A stretch of DNA of 5,734 nt from an uncultured beta proteobacterium (GTDB taxonomy: Bacteria > Pseudomonadota > Gammaproteobacteria > Burkholderiales > Burkholderiaceae_B). Where the stretch lies: positions 1 to 5,734 of the forward strand of contig CAIYCP010000520.1 of NCBI GenBank assembly GCA_903924715.1, written 5' to 3'. Below, piece after piece: positions 1 to 5,734 of the stretch. The notes under the pieces were generated by a model. It searched no databases. It saw nothing but the letters and a program-made list of their open reading frames with translations, and was not told where the DNA came from. The position numbers and the translations under genes were made by a program. The stretch's first letter is position 1, and every line of letters begins with the position of its first letter.

Positions 1-683
1 CTGTCAATCCAAGCCTCTATAAAAAATTACCCTACGATGCCGAGAAAGATTTTGTCCCCATCACGCTCCTGGCCACACTACCAAACATTCTCTTAATCAA
101 TCCTTCGTTGCCCCTCAAAAATCTCAAAGAGTTGATTGCCTATGCGAAAGCAAATCCGGGCAAGTTGACCTATGCTTCGGCCGGTACCGGTACGGCCTCT
201 TATCTTGCAGGAGAAATGTTCAAACAAGAGGCTGGCGTCGAAATTACGCATGTTCCCTATCGCGGCAGTGCCCCAGCCTTAAATGATTTGATGGCTGGAC
301 ACGTTTCAATCGGTTTTGATTATCTGCCTAGCGGGTTGCCGTTTGTCACCGGTGGCAAATTGAAAGGTCTTGGCGTCACCAGTCTGACACGCGTGAAAGT
401 AAGTCCAGATATCCCCACGCTCAATGAAGATGGGCTACCAGGCTTTAACTTATTGACTTGGTACGGCGTGTACGCACCTAAAGGCACCTCGGCAGAGATC
501 GTCAACAAACTCCAAAGCACGATGGCACAGGCTGCAAAAGCGCCAGATGTGATTAAGCGCATGGAAGAATTAGCCGTTGACGTCGTGGTGAACAGCCCCG
601 CAGAATTTACAAAGTTTCATCTGGCAGAAATTGCAGCGTGGGCGAAGTTTATCAGAGATAAAAACATAAAAATTGAAGAATAA
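1..683 (+). CDS. Bug/TctC-family tripartite tricarboxylate transporter substrate-binding protein, 5'-truncated by window edge
   Basis: This is a periplasmic binding protein of the Bug (TctC) family, which captures small, often carboxylated, solutes for tripartite tricarboxylate transporters or acts as an orphan receptor. The reading frame is open from the window edge (first whole codon at base 3, beginning VNPSLYKKLPYDAEKDF) to the TAA at 681-683. That gives 226 visible residues against about 320 for the family, so the signal peptide and roughly the first 95 residues lie upstream. A TTG at 108 is not the start, because family sequence continues in frame before it. Family landmarks, numbered from the first visible residue, are NPGKLTYASAGTG around 51-63, HVPYRGSAPA at 83-92, a PDIPTLNEDGLPGF stretch, and WYG at 153-155. 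It lies 77 bases before a second Bug gene on the same strand. Over 71 aligned residues I counted 32 identities with that protein, so they are old paralogs, not a recent duplication. The ligand cannot be inferred. Confidence 0.93.
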   Translation, partial: VNPSLYKKLPYDAEKDFVPITLLATLPNILLINPSLPLKNLKELIAYAKANPGKLTYASAGTGTASYLAGEMFKQEAGVEITHVPYRGSAPALNDLMAGHVSIGFDYLPSGLPFVTGGKLKGLGVTSLTRVKVSPDIPTLNEDGLPGFNLLTWYGVYAPKGTSAEIVNKLQSTMAQAAKAPDVIKRMEELAVDVVVNSPAEFTKFHLAEIAAWAKFIRDKNIKIEE

Positions 684-695
684 ATAACACAGTCA

Positions 696-712
696 TTGCG
701 AATCGATCGCAA
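696..712. repeat. Short inverted repeat between the two plus-strand Bug genes
   Basis: TTGCGA (696-701) and TCGCAA (707-712) form a perfect 6-bp inverted repeat around a 5-base centre, in the 77-base gap between the stop at 683 and the start at 761. A run of six T begins at 722, about ten bases after the stem, which is too far for a good intrinsic terminator. It could be a weak stem-loop, an operator half-site pair, or chance. The left arm also resembles a poor -35 box, with a poor TATGTT -10 about 16 bases later. I would not call a promoter from that alone. Confidence 0.3.
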
Positions 713-744
713 ACCTGTATGTTTTTTAGTAGGTCAATCTGTTT

Positions 745-750
745 AAAAGG
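745..750 (+). promoter_or_regulatory. Ribosome binding site supporting the start at 761
   Basis: AAAAGG ends 10 bases before the ATG at 761, a slightly long but workable Shine-Dalgarno spacing. No purine-rich motif precedes the in-frame ATG at 719. This, together with the signal peptide beginning exactly at 761, decides the start of the second Bug gene. Confidence 0.55.
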
Positions 751-760
751 TCATACGTTA

Positions 761-1726
761 ATGAAGCTACTGTCATGGATTTTTTCCTGCATTGCCAGCT
801 TGTTTTTTGGCTTTTCTGCCGTTGCAGCCTACCCCGAAAAACCAATCAAATTCATCGTGACCTTTCCTGCGGGGGGCATGACCGATTTGCTCGCTCGAAA
901 TCTCTCAACTGAATTACAAAAACGCCTTGAGCAACCTGTGATTATCGACAACCGAGGTGGAATGGGTGGTTCGATCGGCGCACAAGTCGGTGCTAAGTCA
1001 CCCGCCGATGGCTACACCGTTGTTTTTGCAAATGTCGGCGCCATGACGCTCAACACCGTCTTATATAAAAATCTAGGCTATGACGCATTGGTGGATTTTA
1101 TCCCCGTTGCACCCATCGCTGCGTTGCCAAACGTTGTTGCTGTGTCAGCTGAGTCTCCCTATCAAACGCTTGCAGATTTAGTCCGTGATGCCCGCGCAAA
1201 TCCTGGAAAGATGAGCTATGCAAGCACAGGTACGGGCGCCTCACCTTGGATGGGTTCTGAGCTGCTCAAGATCATGGCAAAAATCGATATTGTCGAAGTG
1301 CCCTATAAGGGTGCTGCACCTGCCCTACTGGATACGATCGCTGGACGCACCGCCTTTGTATTTGATGGTTTAGCGAGCTCATTACAACAAATTAAAAGCG
1401 GAAAGATTCGGGCCTTGGGCATCAGCAGTGCCCAGCGCGCTGTAATTGCCCCGGAAATTCCAACGGTTGCTGAGCAGGGCTATCCCGGCTTTGATGTCGT
1501 TGCCTGGTATGGCTTGTGGGCACCCTCAGGCACGCCAAAAGAAATTATTCAACGTTTAAATCGTGAAGTAAATTCCATCCTCAAAACGCCAGAGATTAAA
1601 GAAAAATTTGAAAACCTAGGCGCAGAAGTCATGTATGGCTCAGCGGATGAATTTGCCGCTTATCATCGTTCGGAATACGAGCGCTGGATTAAGTTCGTCC
1701 GCGCTTCGGGGATTAAGCAGCAGTAA
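761..1726 (+). CDS. Bug/TctC-family tripartite tricarboxylate transporter substrate-binding protein (complete)
   Basis: This is a complete periplasmic binding protein of the Bug (TctC) family, 321 residues from the ATG at 761, the usual family length. An in-frame ATG at 719 would add 14 residues (MFFSRSICLKGHTL) ahead of the signal peptide and lacks a ribosome binding site, so 761 is preferred. The N-terminus is a typical Sec signal: MKLL, a hydrophobic core of about 15 residues, then SAVAA with cleavage near residue 23, leaving a mature start YPEKPIKFIV. Further landmarks are FPAGGMTD at 35-42 (ligand loop of the first lobe), NRGGMGG at 64-70, PADGYT near 81-86, YASTGTG at 153-159, VPYKGAAPA at 180-188 and WYG at 249-251. 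No lipobox is seen, so it should be a soluble periplasmic protein. It follows another Bug gene on the same strand and may be co-transcribed with it. Its stop lies 11 bases from the stop of a convergent Bug gene. No transporter membrane subunits are nearby, and the substrate is unknown. Confidence 0.93.
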   Translation: MKLLSWIFSCIASLFFGFSAVAAYPEKPIKFIVTFPAGGMTDLLARNLSTELQKRLEQPVIIDNRGGMGGSIGAQVGAKSPADGYTVVFANVGAMTLNTVLYKNLGYDALVDFIPVAPIAALPNVVAVSAESPYQTLADLVRDARANPGKMSYASTGTGASPWMGSELLKIMAKIDIVEVPYKGAAPALLDTIAGRTAFVFDGLASSLQQIKSGKIRALGISSAQRAVIAPEIPTVAEQGYPGFDVVAWYGLWAPSGTPKEIIQRLNREVNSILKTPEIKEKFENLGAEVMYGSADEFAAYHRSEYERWIKFVRASGIKQQ

Positions 1727-1737
1727 GTGACGAGGGG

Positions 1738-2742
1738 CTATTCGATTACCAGTCCCGTGTCCCGACCGAAACGCTGCCATTTATCAATCTCGCTCTTGAT
1801 CAATTGGTCAAATTGTTCTGAGCCATACGCAGCTTGTTCGATGCCATAGCTTTCATACTGAGTGCGCATGTTTGGATCGTTCACGATTGCAGAAAATTCT
1901 TTTGCCAGAATTTGCACGATCGACTTAGGGGTTGCCGCGGGCACCAACATGCCGTACCAACCAGTGAACTCGAAACCCGTTAAACCGGCTTCGGCAATAG
2001 TCGGGATTTCAGGGGCGCCAGGATGACGCTCTTGATTGGCAATCCCCAACACATGCAACTTTCCTTCTTTGATTTGTGGATATGCGACAGATAGACTCAT
2101 CCATAAAGCAGACACACGCCCTTCCATCACATCAATCATTGCCGGCGCTTCACCCTTGTAGGGCACGTGCAAAATTTTTGTTCCTGTATCTCGCAAGAAC
2201 AGTTCCATAGCCAGATGCCCTGTTGAGCCAACACCCGCCGACGCGTAGCTCACCTCACTGGGCTTGGACTTAGTCAGAGCGATAAATTCATTTAACGTTT
2301 GAGCCGGAAACTTCGAACCAACGACCAGCAATAGCGGAAAGCGGGCAACAAGACTGACAGGTGCAAAATCGCGCAAGGTGTTGTATGGGGTCGCTTTACT
2401 GTTCAAGGCTTGACGAACAGCGGCCGGGCCAAGAAATGTCATGAGGATTGTGTAGCCATCGGCGGGTGCGGCTGCAGCCGCGATGGTGCCAACGACGCCG
2501 CCTGCGCCGCCCTTGTTTTCAACTACGACTGTTTGCCCAAGTCGCTGTTGCAGTTTAAGGCCCAGCGTGCGGCCTAAGCTATCGGTCAAACCACCGGTCG
2601 CGACCGGAACGATCAAGCGGATCGGCTTGGTCGGAAAAGGTGGTTCGGCTGCAGTTTGTGCGAACACTTGGGTCACACAAAGAGACAGGGCAGATATGGT
2701 GACTGCGACAAAGTGCTTGAGCAATGAAATTATTATTCCCAC
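1738..2742 (-). CDS. Bug/TctC-family tripartite tricarboxylate transporter substrate-binding protein overlapping the end of guaA
   Basis: This is a third Bug-family periplasmic binding protein, up to 334 residues. The start is uncertain. GTG at 2742 is the most upstream possible, since a TGA lies immediately before it in frame, and it overlaps the guaA stop region by 10 bases. TTG at 2724 would give MLKHFVAVTISALSL, a neater signal peptide, 8 bases after the guaA stop. Neither has a strong Shine-Dalgarno at good spacing, so reinitiation after guaA is plausible. Signal cleavage is predicted after VFA (residue 28, numbering from the GTG), leaving QTAAEPPFPTKPIRL. Landmarks are VATGGLTD at 47-54, where many relatives have FPPGG or FPAGG, then NKGGAGG at 76-82, YASAGVG at 166-172, HVPYKGEAPA at 192-201 and GWYG at 261-264. 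A cysteine within the hydrophobic core (SLC) does not match a lipobox. The gene lies downstream of guaBA on the same strand with no terminator between, so co-transcription is likely. No functional link to purines is visible, and the ligand is unknown. Confidence 0.92.
   Translation of the reverse strand: MGIIISLLKHFVAVTISALSLCVTQVFAQTAAEPPFPTKPIRLIVPVATGGLTDSLGRTLGLKLQQRLGQTVVVENKGGAGGVVGTIAAAAAPADGYTILMTFLGPAAVRQALNSKATPYNTLRDFAPVSLVARFPLLLVVGSKFPAQTLNEFIALTKSKPSEVSYASAGVGSTGHLAMELFLRDTGTKILHVPYKGEAPAMIDVMEGRVSALWMSLSVAYPQIKEGKLHVLGIANQERHPGAPEIPTIAEAGLTGFEFTGWYGMLVPAATPKSIVQILAKEFSAIVNDPNMRTQYESYGIEQAAYGSEQFDQLIKSEIDKWQRFGRDTGLVIE
2733..2742 (-). promoter_or_regulatory. guaA stop / Bug gene start overlap, possible translational coupling site
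   Basis: On the minus strand the sequence GAGTGGGAATAA ends guaA (Glu-Trp-Glu-stop), and the GTG inside it is the earliest possible start of the next gene in another frame. The two coding regions would share 10 bases. The same GTGGGA could instead act as a weak ribosome binding site for the TTG at 2724, about 12 bases further on. Either arrangement suggests that ribosomes finishing guaA feed the downstream gene. Confidence 0.4.
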
Positions 2743-4325
2743 TCAATCGTTGCAGGCGGCTTACTTGATACGTCGTACACCACTCGATTAATACCGCGTA
2801 CTTCGTTAATAATGCGTGAGGACACTTTGCCTAATAGTGGATATGGCAAAGGCGCCCAGTCAGCAGTCATAAAGTCTGACGTTTGTACTGCGCGCAAAGC
2901 CACCACATAGTCATAGGTGCGCCCATCGCCCATCACTCCCACTGACTTAACAGGCAAGAACACCGCGAAAGCCTGCGAGGTTAAGTCGTACCAGCTTTGT
3001 TTAGTTTCAGGATCAATGGTGTTGCGCAACTCTTCGATAAAGATTGCATCAGCACGCCGAAGCAGATCCGCAAACTCTGTCGTGACGGCACCTAAAATTC
3101 GTACGCCCAAACCAGGGCCAGGGAACGGATGTCGATAGACCATGCCATGCGGCAAACCCAACGCGACGCCGAGTTTACGAACCTCATCTTTAAACAGTTC
3201 ACGCAAAGGTTCAAGCAGTTTCAAGTTTAGGGTGTCTGGCAAACCACCAACGTTGTGATGCGATTTAATCGCAACCGCTTTGCCCGTTTTTGCACCCGCA
3301 GACTCAATCACATCCGGATAAATCGTACCTTGTGCAAGCCACTTCGCCTGCTTGAGCTTGCCCGCCTCGACTTGAAAGACCTCAACAAACTCTCGACCAA
3401 TAATTTTACGTTTGGCCTCAGGGTCAGACACCCCTGCCAACTTGCCCATAAACTGTTCGGTGGCATCAACATGAATAATACGCACACCCATGTTCTTGGC
3501 AAAGGTTTCCATCACTTGCTTGCCTTCGTCTAAGCGCAGCAAACCGTGATCAACAAACACACAAGTTAAACGATCGCCGATCGCTTTATGGATCAAGGCT
3601 GCAGCGACTGATGAATCTACGCCGCCAGATAAACCAAGAATCACCTCATCTGTGCCCACTTGCTCACGAATGCGTGCAACGGCTTCGTCAACGTAGTTGG
3701 GCATGGTCCAGTCGCCCTGGCATTCACAAATCTCGTGCACAAAGCGCTCGAGCAAGGCCTGCCCTTTAACGGTATGTGTCACTTCAGGATGAAATTGCAC
3801 CGCATAAAACTTACGCGACTCATCGGCCATTCCGGCGATTGGACATGAAGCTGTTGAAGCCATGACTTTAAAGCCATCAGGCAAGCGCGTGACCTGATCG
3901 CCATGGCTCATCCAGACCTTCAACATGCCATGCCCTTCGGGCGTGGTGAAGTCATCAATCCCATTGAGCAAACGTGTGTGCCCGCGCGCACGAACTTCGG
4001 CGTAACCGAACTCGCGATGGTCAGCGTAACTGACTTCGCCACCGAGCTGTTGCGCCATCGCCTGCATGCCATAGCAGATGCCTAACACGGGCACGCCTGC
4101 TGCGAAAACTTCGGCGGGCACCTTGAGCGACGATTCGTCGTAGGCCGAAGCGTGGCTGCCTGAAAGGATGATGCCCTTCAATCCCTGAGCCAGTTGATCT
4201 TTTAAAAAATCACCGGAAACACCCCCAGGATGCAGTTCACAATAAACCCCTGCTTCACGCACTCGGCGGGCGATCAACTGAGTCACCTGTGAACCATAAT
4301 CAAGAATCAAGATGCGTTGGTGCAT
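2733..4325 (-). CDS. guaA: GMP synthase (glutamine-hydrolysing)
   Basis: This cytoplasmic enzyme makes GMP from XMP, ATP and glutamine, the last step of guanine nucleotide synthesis. It is 530 residues, close to the 525 of E. coli GuaA, and complete. The N-terminal class I glutamine amidotransferase domain (about 1-200) has catalytic Cys84 in GICYGMQ and His179/Glu181 in QFHPEV. The ATP-pyrophosphatase domain (about 207-400) has the P-loop LSGGVDSS at 232-239, a PEAKRKIIGREF stretch, the WLAQGTIYPDVIES segment and SHHNVGGLP at 355-363. The C-terminal dimerisation domain follows RHPFPGPGLG and ends in the diagnostic KPPATIEWE. The ATG at 4325 gives the MHQRILILDYGSQ start expected for this group. 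AGG at 4336-4338 is a weak ribosome binding site 10 bases upstream. The family motif LSGGP is LSGSH here (residues 54-58), near the oxyanion hole, which I believe is a lineage variant. It sits 91 bases downstream of guaB and overlaps or abuts a Bug gene. Confidence 0.98.
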   Translation of the reverse strand: MHQRILILDYGSQVTQLIARRVREAGVYCELHPGGVSGDFLKDQLAQGLKGIILSGSHASAYDESSLKVPAEVFAAGVPVLGICYGMQAMAQQLGGEVSYADHREFGYAEVRARGHTRLLNGIDDFTTPEGHGMLKVWMSHGDQVTRLPDGFKVMASTASCPIAGMADESRKFYAVQFHPEVTHTVKGQALLERFVHEICECQGDWTMPNYVDEAVARIREQVGTDEVILGLSGGVDSSVAAALIHKAIGDRLTCVFVDHGLLRLDEGKQVMETFAKNMGVRIIHVDATEQFMGKLAGVSDPEAKRKIIGREFVEVFQVEAGKLKQAKWLAQGTIYPDVIESAGAKTGKAVAIKSHHNVGGLPDTLNLKLLEPLRELFKDEVRKLGVALGLPHGMVYRHPFPGPGLGVRILGAVTTEFADLLRRADAIFIEELRNTIDPETKQSWYDLTSQAFAVFLPVKSVGVMGDGRTYDYVVALRAVQTSDFMTADWAPLPYPLLGKVSSRIINEVRGINRVVYDVSSKPPATIEWE

Positions 4326-4345
4326 GAATCGTTAGCCTGTATAAA

Positions 4346-4380
4346 TGTCTAAATGAAAGACACCGGCTTGTAGGCCGGTG
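4346..4380 (-). terminator. Hairpin in guaB-guaA spacer, possible leaky terminator or attenuator
   Basis: Read on the gua coding strand, CACCGGC (4380-4374), a 6-base loop and GCCGGTG (4367-4361) form a perfect, GC-rich 7-bp stem. It is followed by TCTTTCATTT, seven T in ten bases but interrupted. That is the outline of a weak intrinsic terminator after guaB. A second, smaller inverted repeat, TGTCT (4346-4350) and AGACA (4358-4362), overlaps the base of the first stem by two bases, so the two may compete. On the plus strand no T-run follows the stem. It may instead be an mRNA processing or stability element, or a dispersed palindromic repeat. Confidence 0.45.
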
Positions 4381-4416
4381 CATAAAAAGTGACTCACTCA
4401 AACCTGCAAAAGCGCG

Positions 4417-5734
4417 TTACTCAGAACGATAATTTGGTGCTTCTTTTGTGATTTGTACATCATGAACATGCGACTCGCGAAAGCCCGCAGACGTAATTTG
4501 TACAAACTCTGGTTTGGTTCGCATTTCTTCAATAGTGGCACAACCGCAATAACCCATTGAGGCTCGAACGCCACCGACTAGCTGGAAAATAATTTGCAAC
4601 ACACTACCCTTGTAAGGAACGCGTCCTTCGATGCCTTCGGGTACAAGTTTGTCGGCATTGTTGGCTGGATCTTGAAAATAACGATCAGCTGAACCATCGG
4701 TCATTGCACCGAGGCTGCCCATGCCGCGATAGGATTTGTATGAGCGCCCTTGAAATAGCACAACTTCGCCCGGGGCTTCTTCGGTGCCTGCAAACATACC
4801 GCCCATCATGACCGACGACGCGCCGGCTACAAGCGCTTTTGCGACATCACCCGAGAACCGCACACCACCGTCAGCAATCAACGGCACGCCCGTGCCTTTC
4901 AGAGCTCGTGCAACGTCAGAGATTGCCGTAATTTGCGGAACACCGACACCTGCAACGACGCGCGTTGTACAGATCGAGCCTGGGCCAATCCCCACCTTGA
5001 CCGCATCAGCACCCGCTTCGTGCAAGGCACGCGCGGCGTCTGCTGTGGCAATATTGCCGCCAATCACCTCGACCTTTGGAAAATTTGCCTTTACCCAGCG
5101 CACGCGTTCAATGACGCCGCTTGAGTGCCCGTGTGCCGTATCGACCACCAGAACATCAACGCCAGCCGCCACGAGTTTTTCAACGCGCTCTTCAGTGCCG
5201 TCACCGACGCCCACCGCAGCACCGACCAGTAATTGACCGTGGCTATCTTTGCAGGCTGCAGGGTGTTCAGTATTTTTAACGATATCTTTAACGGTGGCTA
5301 AGCCGCGCAATTCAAACGCGTCATTGACGATCAACACACGCTCAAGACGATGCTTGTGCATCAATGTTTGAGCTTCGGCAAGGGTCGCGCCTTCTTTCAT
5401 GGTGATCAGACGCTCTTGTGGCGTCATCACGCTGCTCAACGGCGCATCCAGACGATCTTCAAAACGCAAATCGCGGTTGGTGACAATGCCCACCACCTTG
5501 CGGCCCTGAACCACGGGCAAGCCAGAAATACCGTGCTGACGCTGCAAAGCGATGGCATCGCGCACTTTCATATTTGCTGTCACAGTAATCGGATCGGTCA
5601 CGATCCCGAATTCGTGACGCTTGACCCGAGAAACCTCTTTTGCCTGTTCGTCGGCAGTCAAGTTTTTGTGAATAATTCCAATCCCACCCTCTTGTGCCAT
5701 GGCAATGGCTAAGCGAGATTCTGTGACGGTATCC
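4417..5734 (-). CDS. guaB: IMP dehydrogenase, N-terminus beyond window edge
   Basis: This cytoplasmic enzyme oxidises IMP to XMP with NAD+, the committed step to guanine nucleotides, and supplies the GuaA substrate. The frame is open to the right edge: DTVTESRLAIA is encoded upstream of the ATG at 5700, so that ATG is internal. By comparison with E. coli GuaB (488 residues), about 49 N-terminal residues are missing and 438 are visible. Numbering from the internal Met, a Bateman module of two CBS domains spans about 33-145 (VTDPITV, GLPVV, GIVTNRDLRF, VMTPQE, RVLIVND, LRGLATVKDI). It is inserted in the TIM barrel. The barrel shows VDVLVVDTAHGHS (181-193), VIGGNIAT (212-219), the catalytic loop GPGSICTTR with Cys244 (equivalent to Cys305 of E. 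coli), LIADGGVRFSGD (274-285), the YRGMGSLGAM segment and the flap EGRVPYKG (358-365). The C-terminus ESHVHDVQITKEAPNYRSE is typical. All key residues visible here are intact. It is followed after 91 bases by guaA. Confidence 0.98.
   Translation of the reverse strand, partial: DTVTESRLAIAMAQEGGIGIIHKNLTADEQAKEVSRVKRHEFGIVTDPITVTANMKVRDAIALQRQHGISGLPVVQGRKVVGIVTNRDLRFEDRLDAPLSSVMTPQERLITMKEGATLAEAQTLMHKHRLERVLIVNDAFELRGLATVKDIVKNTEHPAACKDSHGQLLVGAAVGVGDGTEERVEKLVAAGVDVLVVDTAHGHSSGVIERVRWVKANFPKVEVIGGNIATADAARALHEAGADAVKVGIGPGSICTTRVVAGVGVPQITAISDVARALKGTGVPLIADGGVRFSGDVAKALVAGASSVMMGGMFAGTEEAPGEVVLFQGRSYKSYRGMGSLGAMTDGSADRYFQDPANNADKLVPEGIEGRVPYKGSVLQIIFQLVGGVRASMGYCGCATIEEMRTKPEFVQITSAGFRESHVHDVQITKEAPNYRSE

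Noticed and set aside
108..110. TTG at 108 as the start of the first Bug gene
   Set aside because: The frame is open to the window edge and encodes recognisable family sequence before it, so the gene is truncated by the window, not started there.
696..723. A sigma70-type promoter (TTGCGA, then TATGTT) before the second Bug gene
   Set aside because: Each box matches only about four of six consensus bases, and the left box is also an arm of an inverted repeat. That is too weak to annotate as a promoter.
719..760. An upstream ATG at 719 as the start of the second Bug gene
   Set aside because: It adds 14 non-signal residues before a canonical signal peptide and has no ribosome binding site, while the ATG at 761 is preceded by AAAAGG.
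2672..2685. Lipoprotein signal (cysteine in the SLC context) in the minus-strand Bug protein
   Set aside because: The residues before the cysteine do not fit the lipobox consensus, and a good signal peptidase I site (VFA then Q) follows a few residues later.
2483..2791. A 102-codon open frame on the plus strand across the Bug-guaA junction
   Set aside because: It is antisense to the Bug signal peptide and first lobe and to the guaA 3' end, and its product has no family likeness.
4784..5236. A 150-codon open frame on the plus strand opposite guaB
   Set aside because: It is antisense to the conserved barrel of guaB. Its composition is rich in Pro, Thr, Ser and Ala, as expected for a shadow frame, and it resembles no protein I know.
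5350..5712. A 120-codon open frame on the plus strand opposite the guaB CBS region
   Set aside because: It lies wholly antisense to conserved guaB coding sequence, has no recognisable domain, and looks like a by-product of the guaB codons.
1..5734. A defence island, mobile element or other novel system
   Set aside because: Every substantial open frame is either a recognised housekeeping or Bug-family gene or a shadow of one. There are no transposase, integrase, tRNA, direct-repeat or toxin-antitoxin signals.

Overview
The window looks like a stretch of betaproteobacterial chromosome, probably Burkholderiales and perhaps Alcaligenaceae-like. The evidence is that GuaA opens MHQRILILDYGSQVTQLIAR and carries an ILSGSHAS segment, which from memory resembles Bordetella and its relatives more than the enterobacterial enzyme. 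In addition, three separate periplasmic binding proteins of the Bug (TctC-like) family lie close together, and large expansions of this family are typical of that order. Base composition is moderate with no obvious compositional break. The taxonomic call is made from recalled family sequences, not from a search.

Left part, plus strand: positions 1-683 hold the 3' two thirds of a Bug-family solute-binding protein whose start lies before the window. After a 77-base gap comes a second, complete Bug protein (best start at 761, stop at 1726) with a clear Sec signal peptide. Right part, minus strand: guaB (IMP dehydrogenase, its first roughly 49 codons lying beyond the right edge), then a 91-base spacer with a GC-rich hairpin, guaA (GMP synthase), and directly overlapping the guaA stop codon a third Bug protein. 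The last plus-strand gene and the last minus-strand gene converge with only 11 bases between their stop codons.

guaB and guaA encode consecutive steps from IMP to XMP to GMP and are arranged as the familiar guaBA operon. The three Bug proteins would be exported to the periplasm to capture small, often carboxylated, solutes. No TctA/TctB membrane subunits are visible here, so they look like orphan binding proteins, a normal condition for the family. Nothing in the sequence assigns them a ligand or ties them to purine metabolism.

I see no tRNA, rRNA, CRISPR array, insertion sequence, phage gene or origin. No stretch longer than 300 bases lacks a gene. I found no evidence of a novel multi-gene system. 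The points most worth a second look are the guaA/Bug gene overlap with its non-ATG start, and the hairpin between guaB and guaA.
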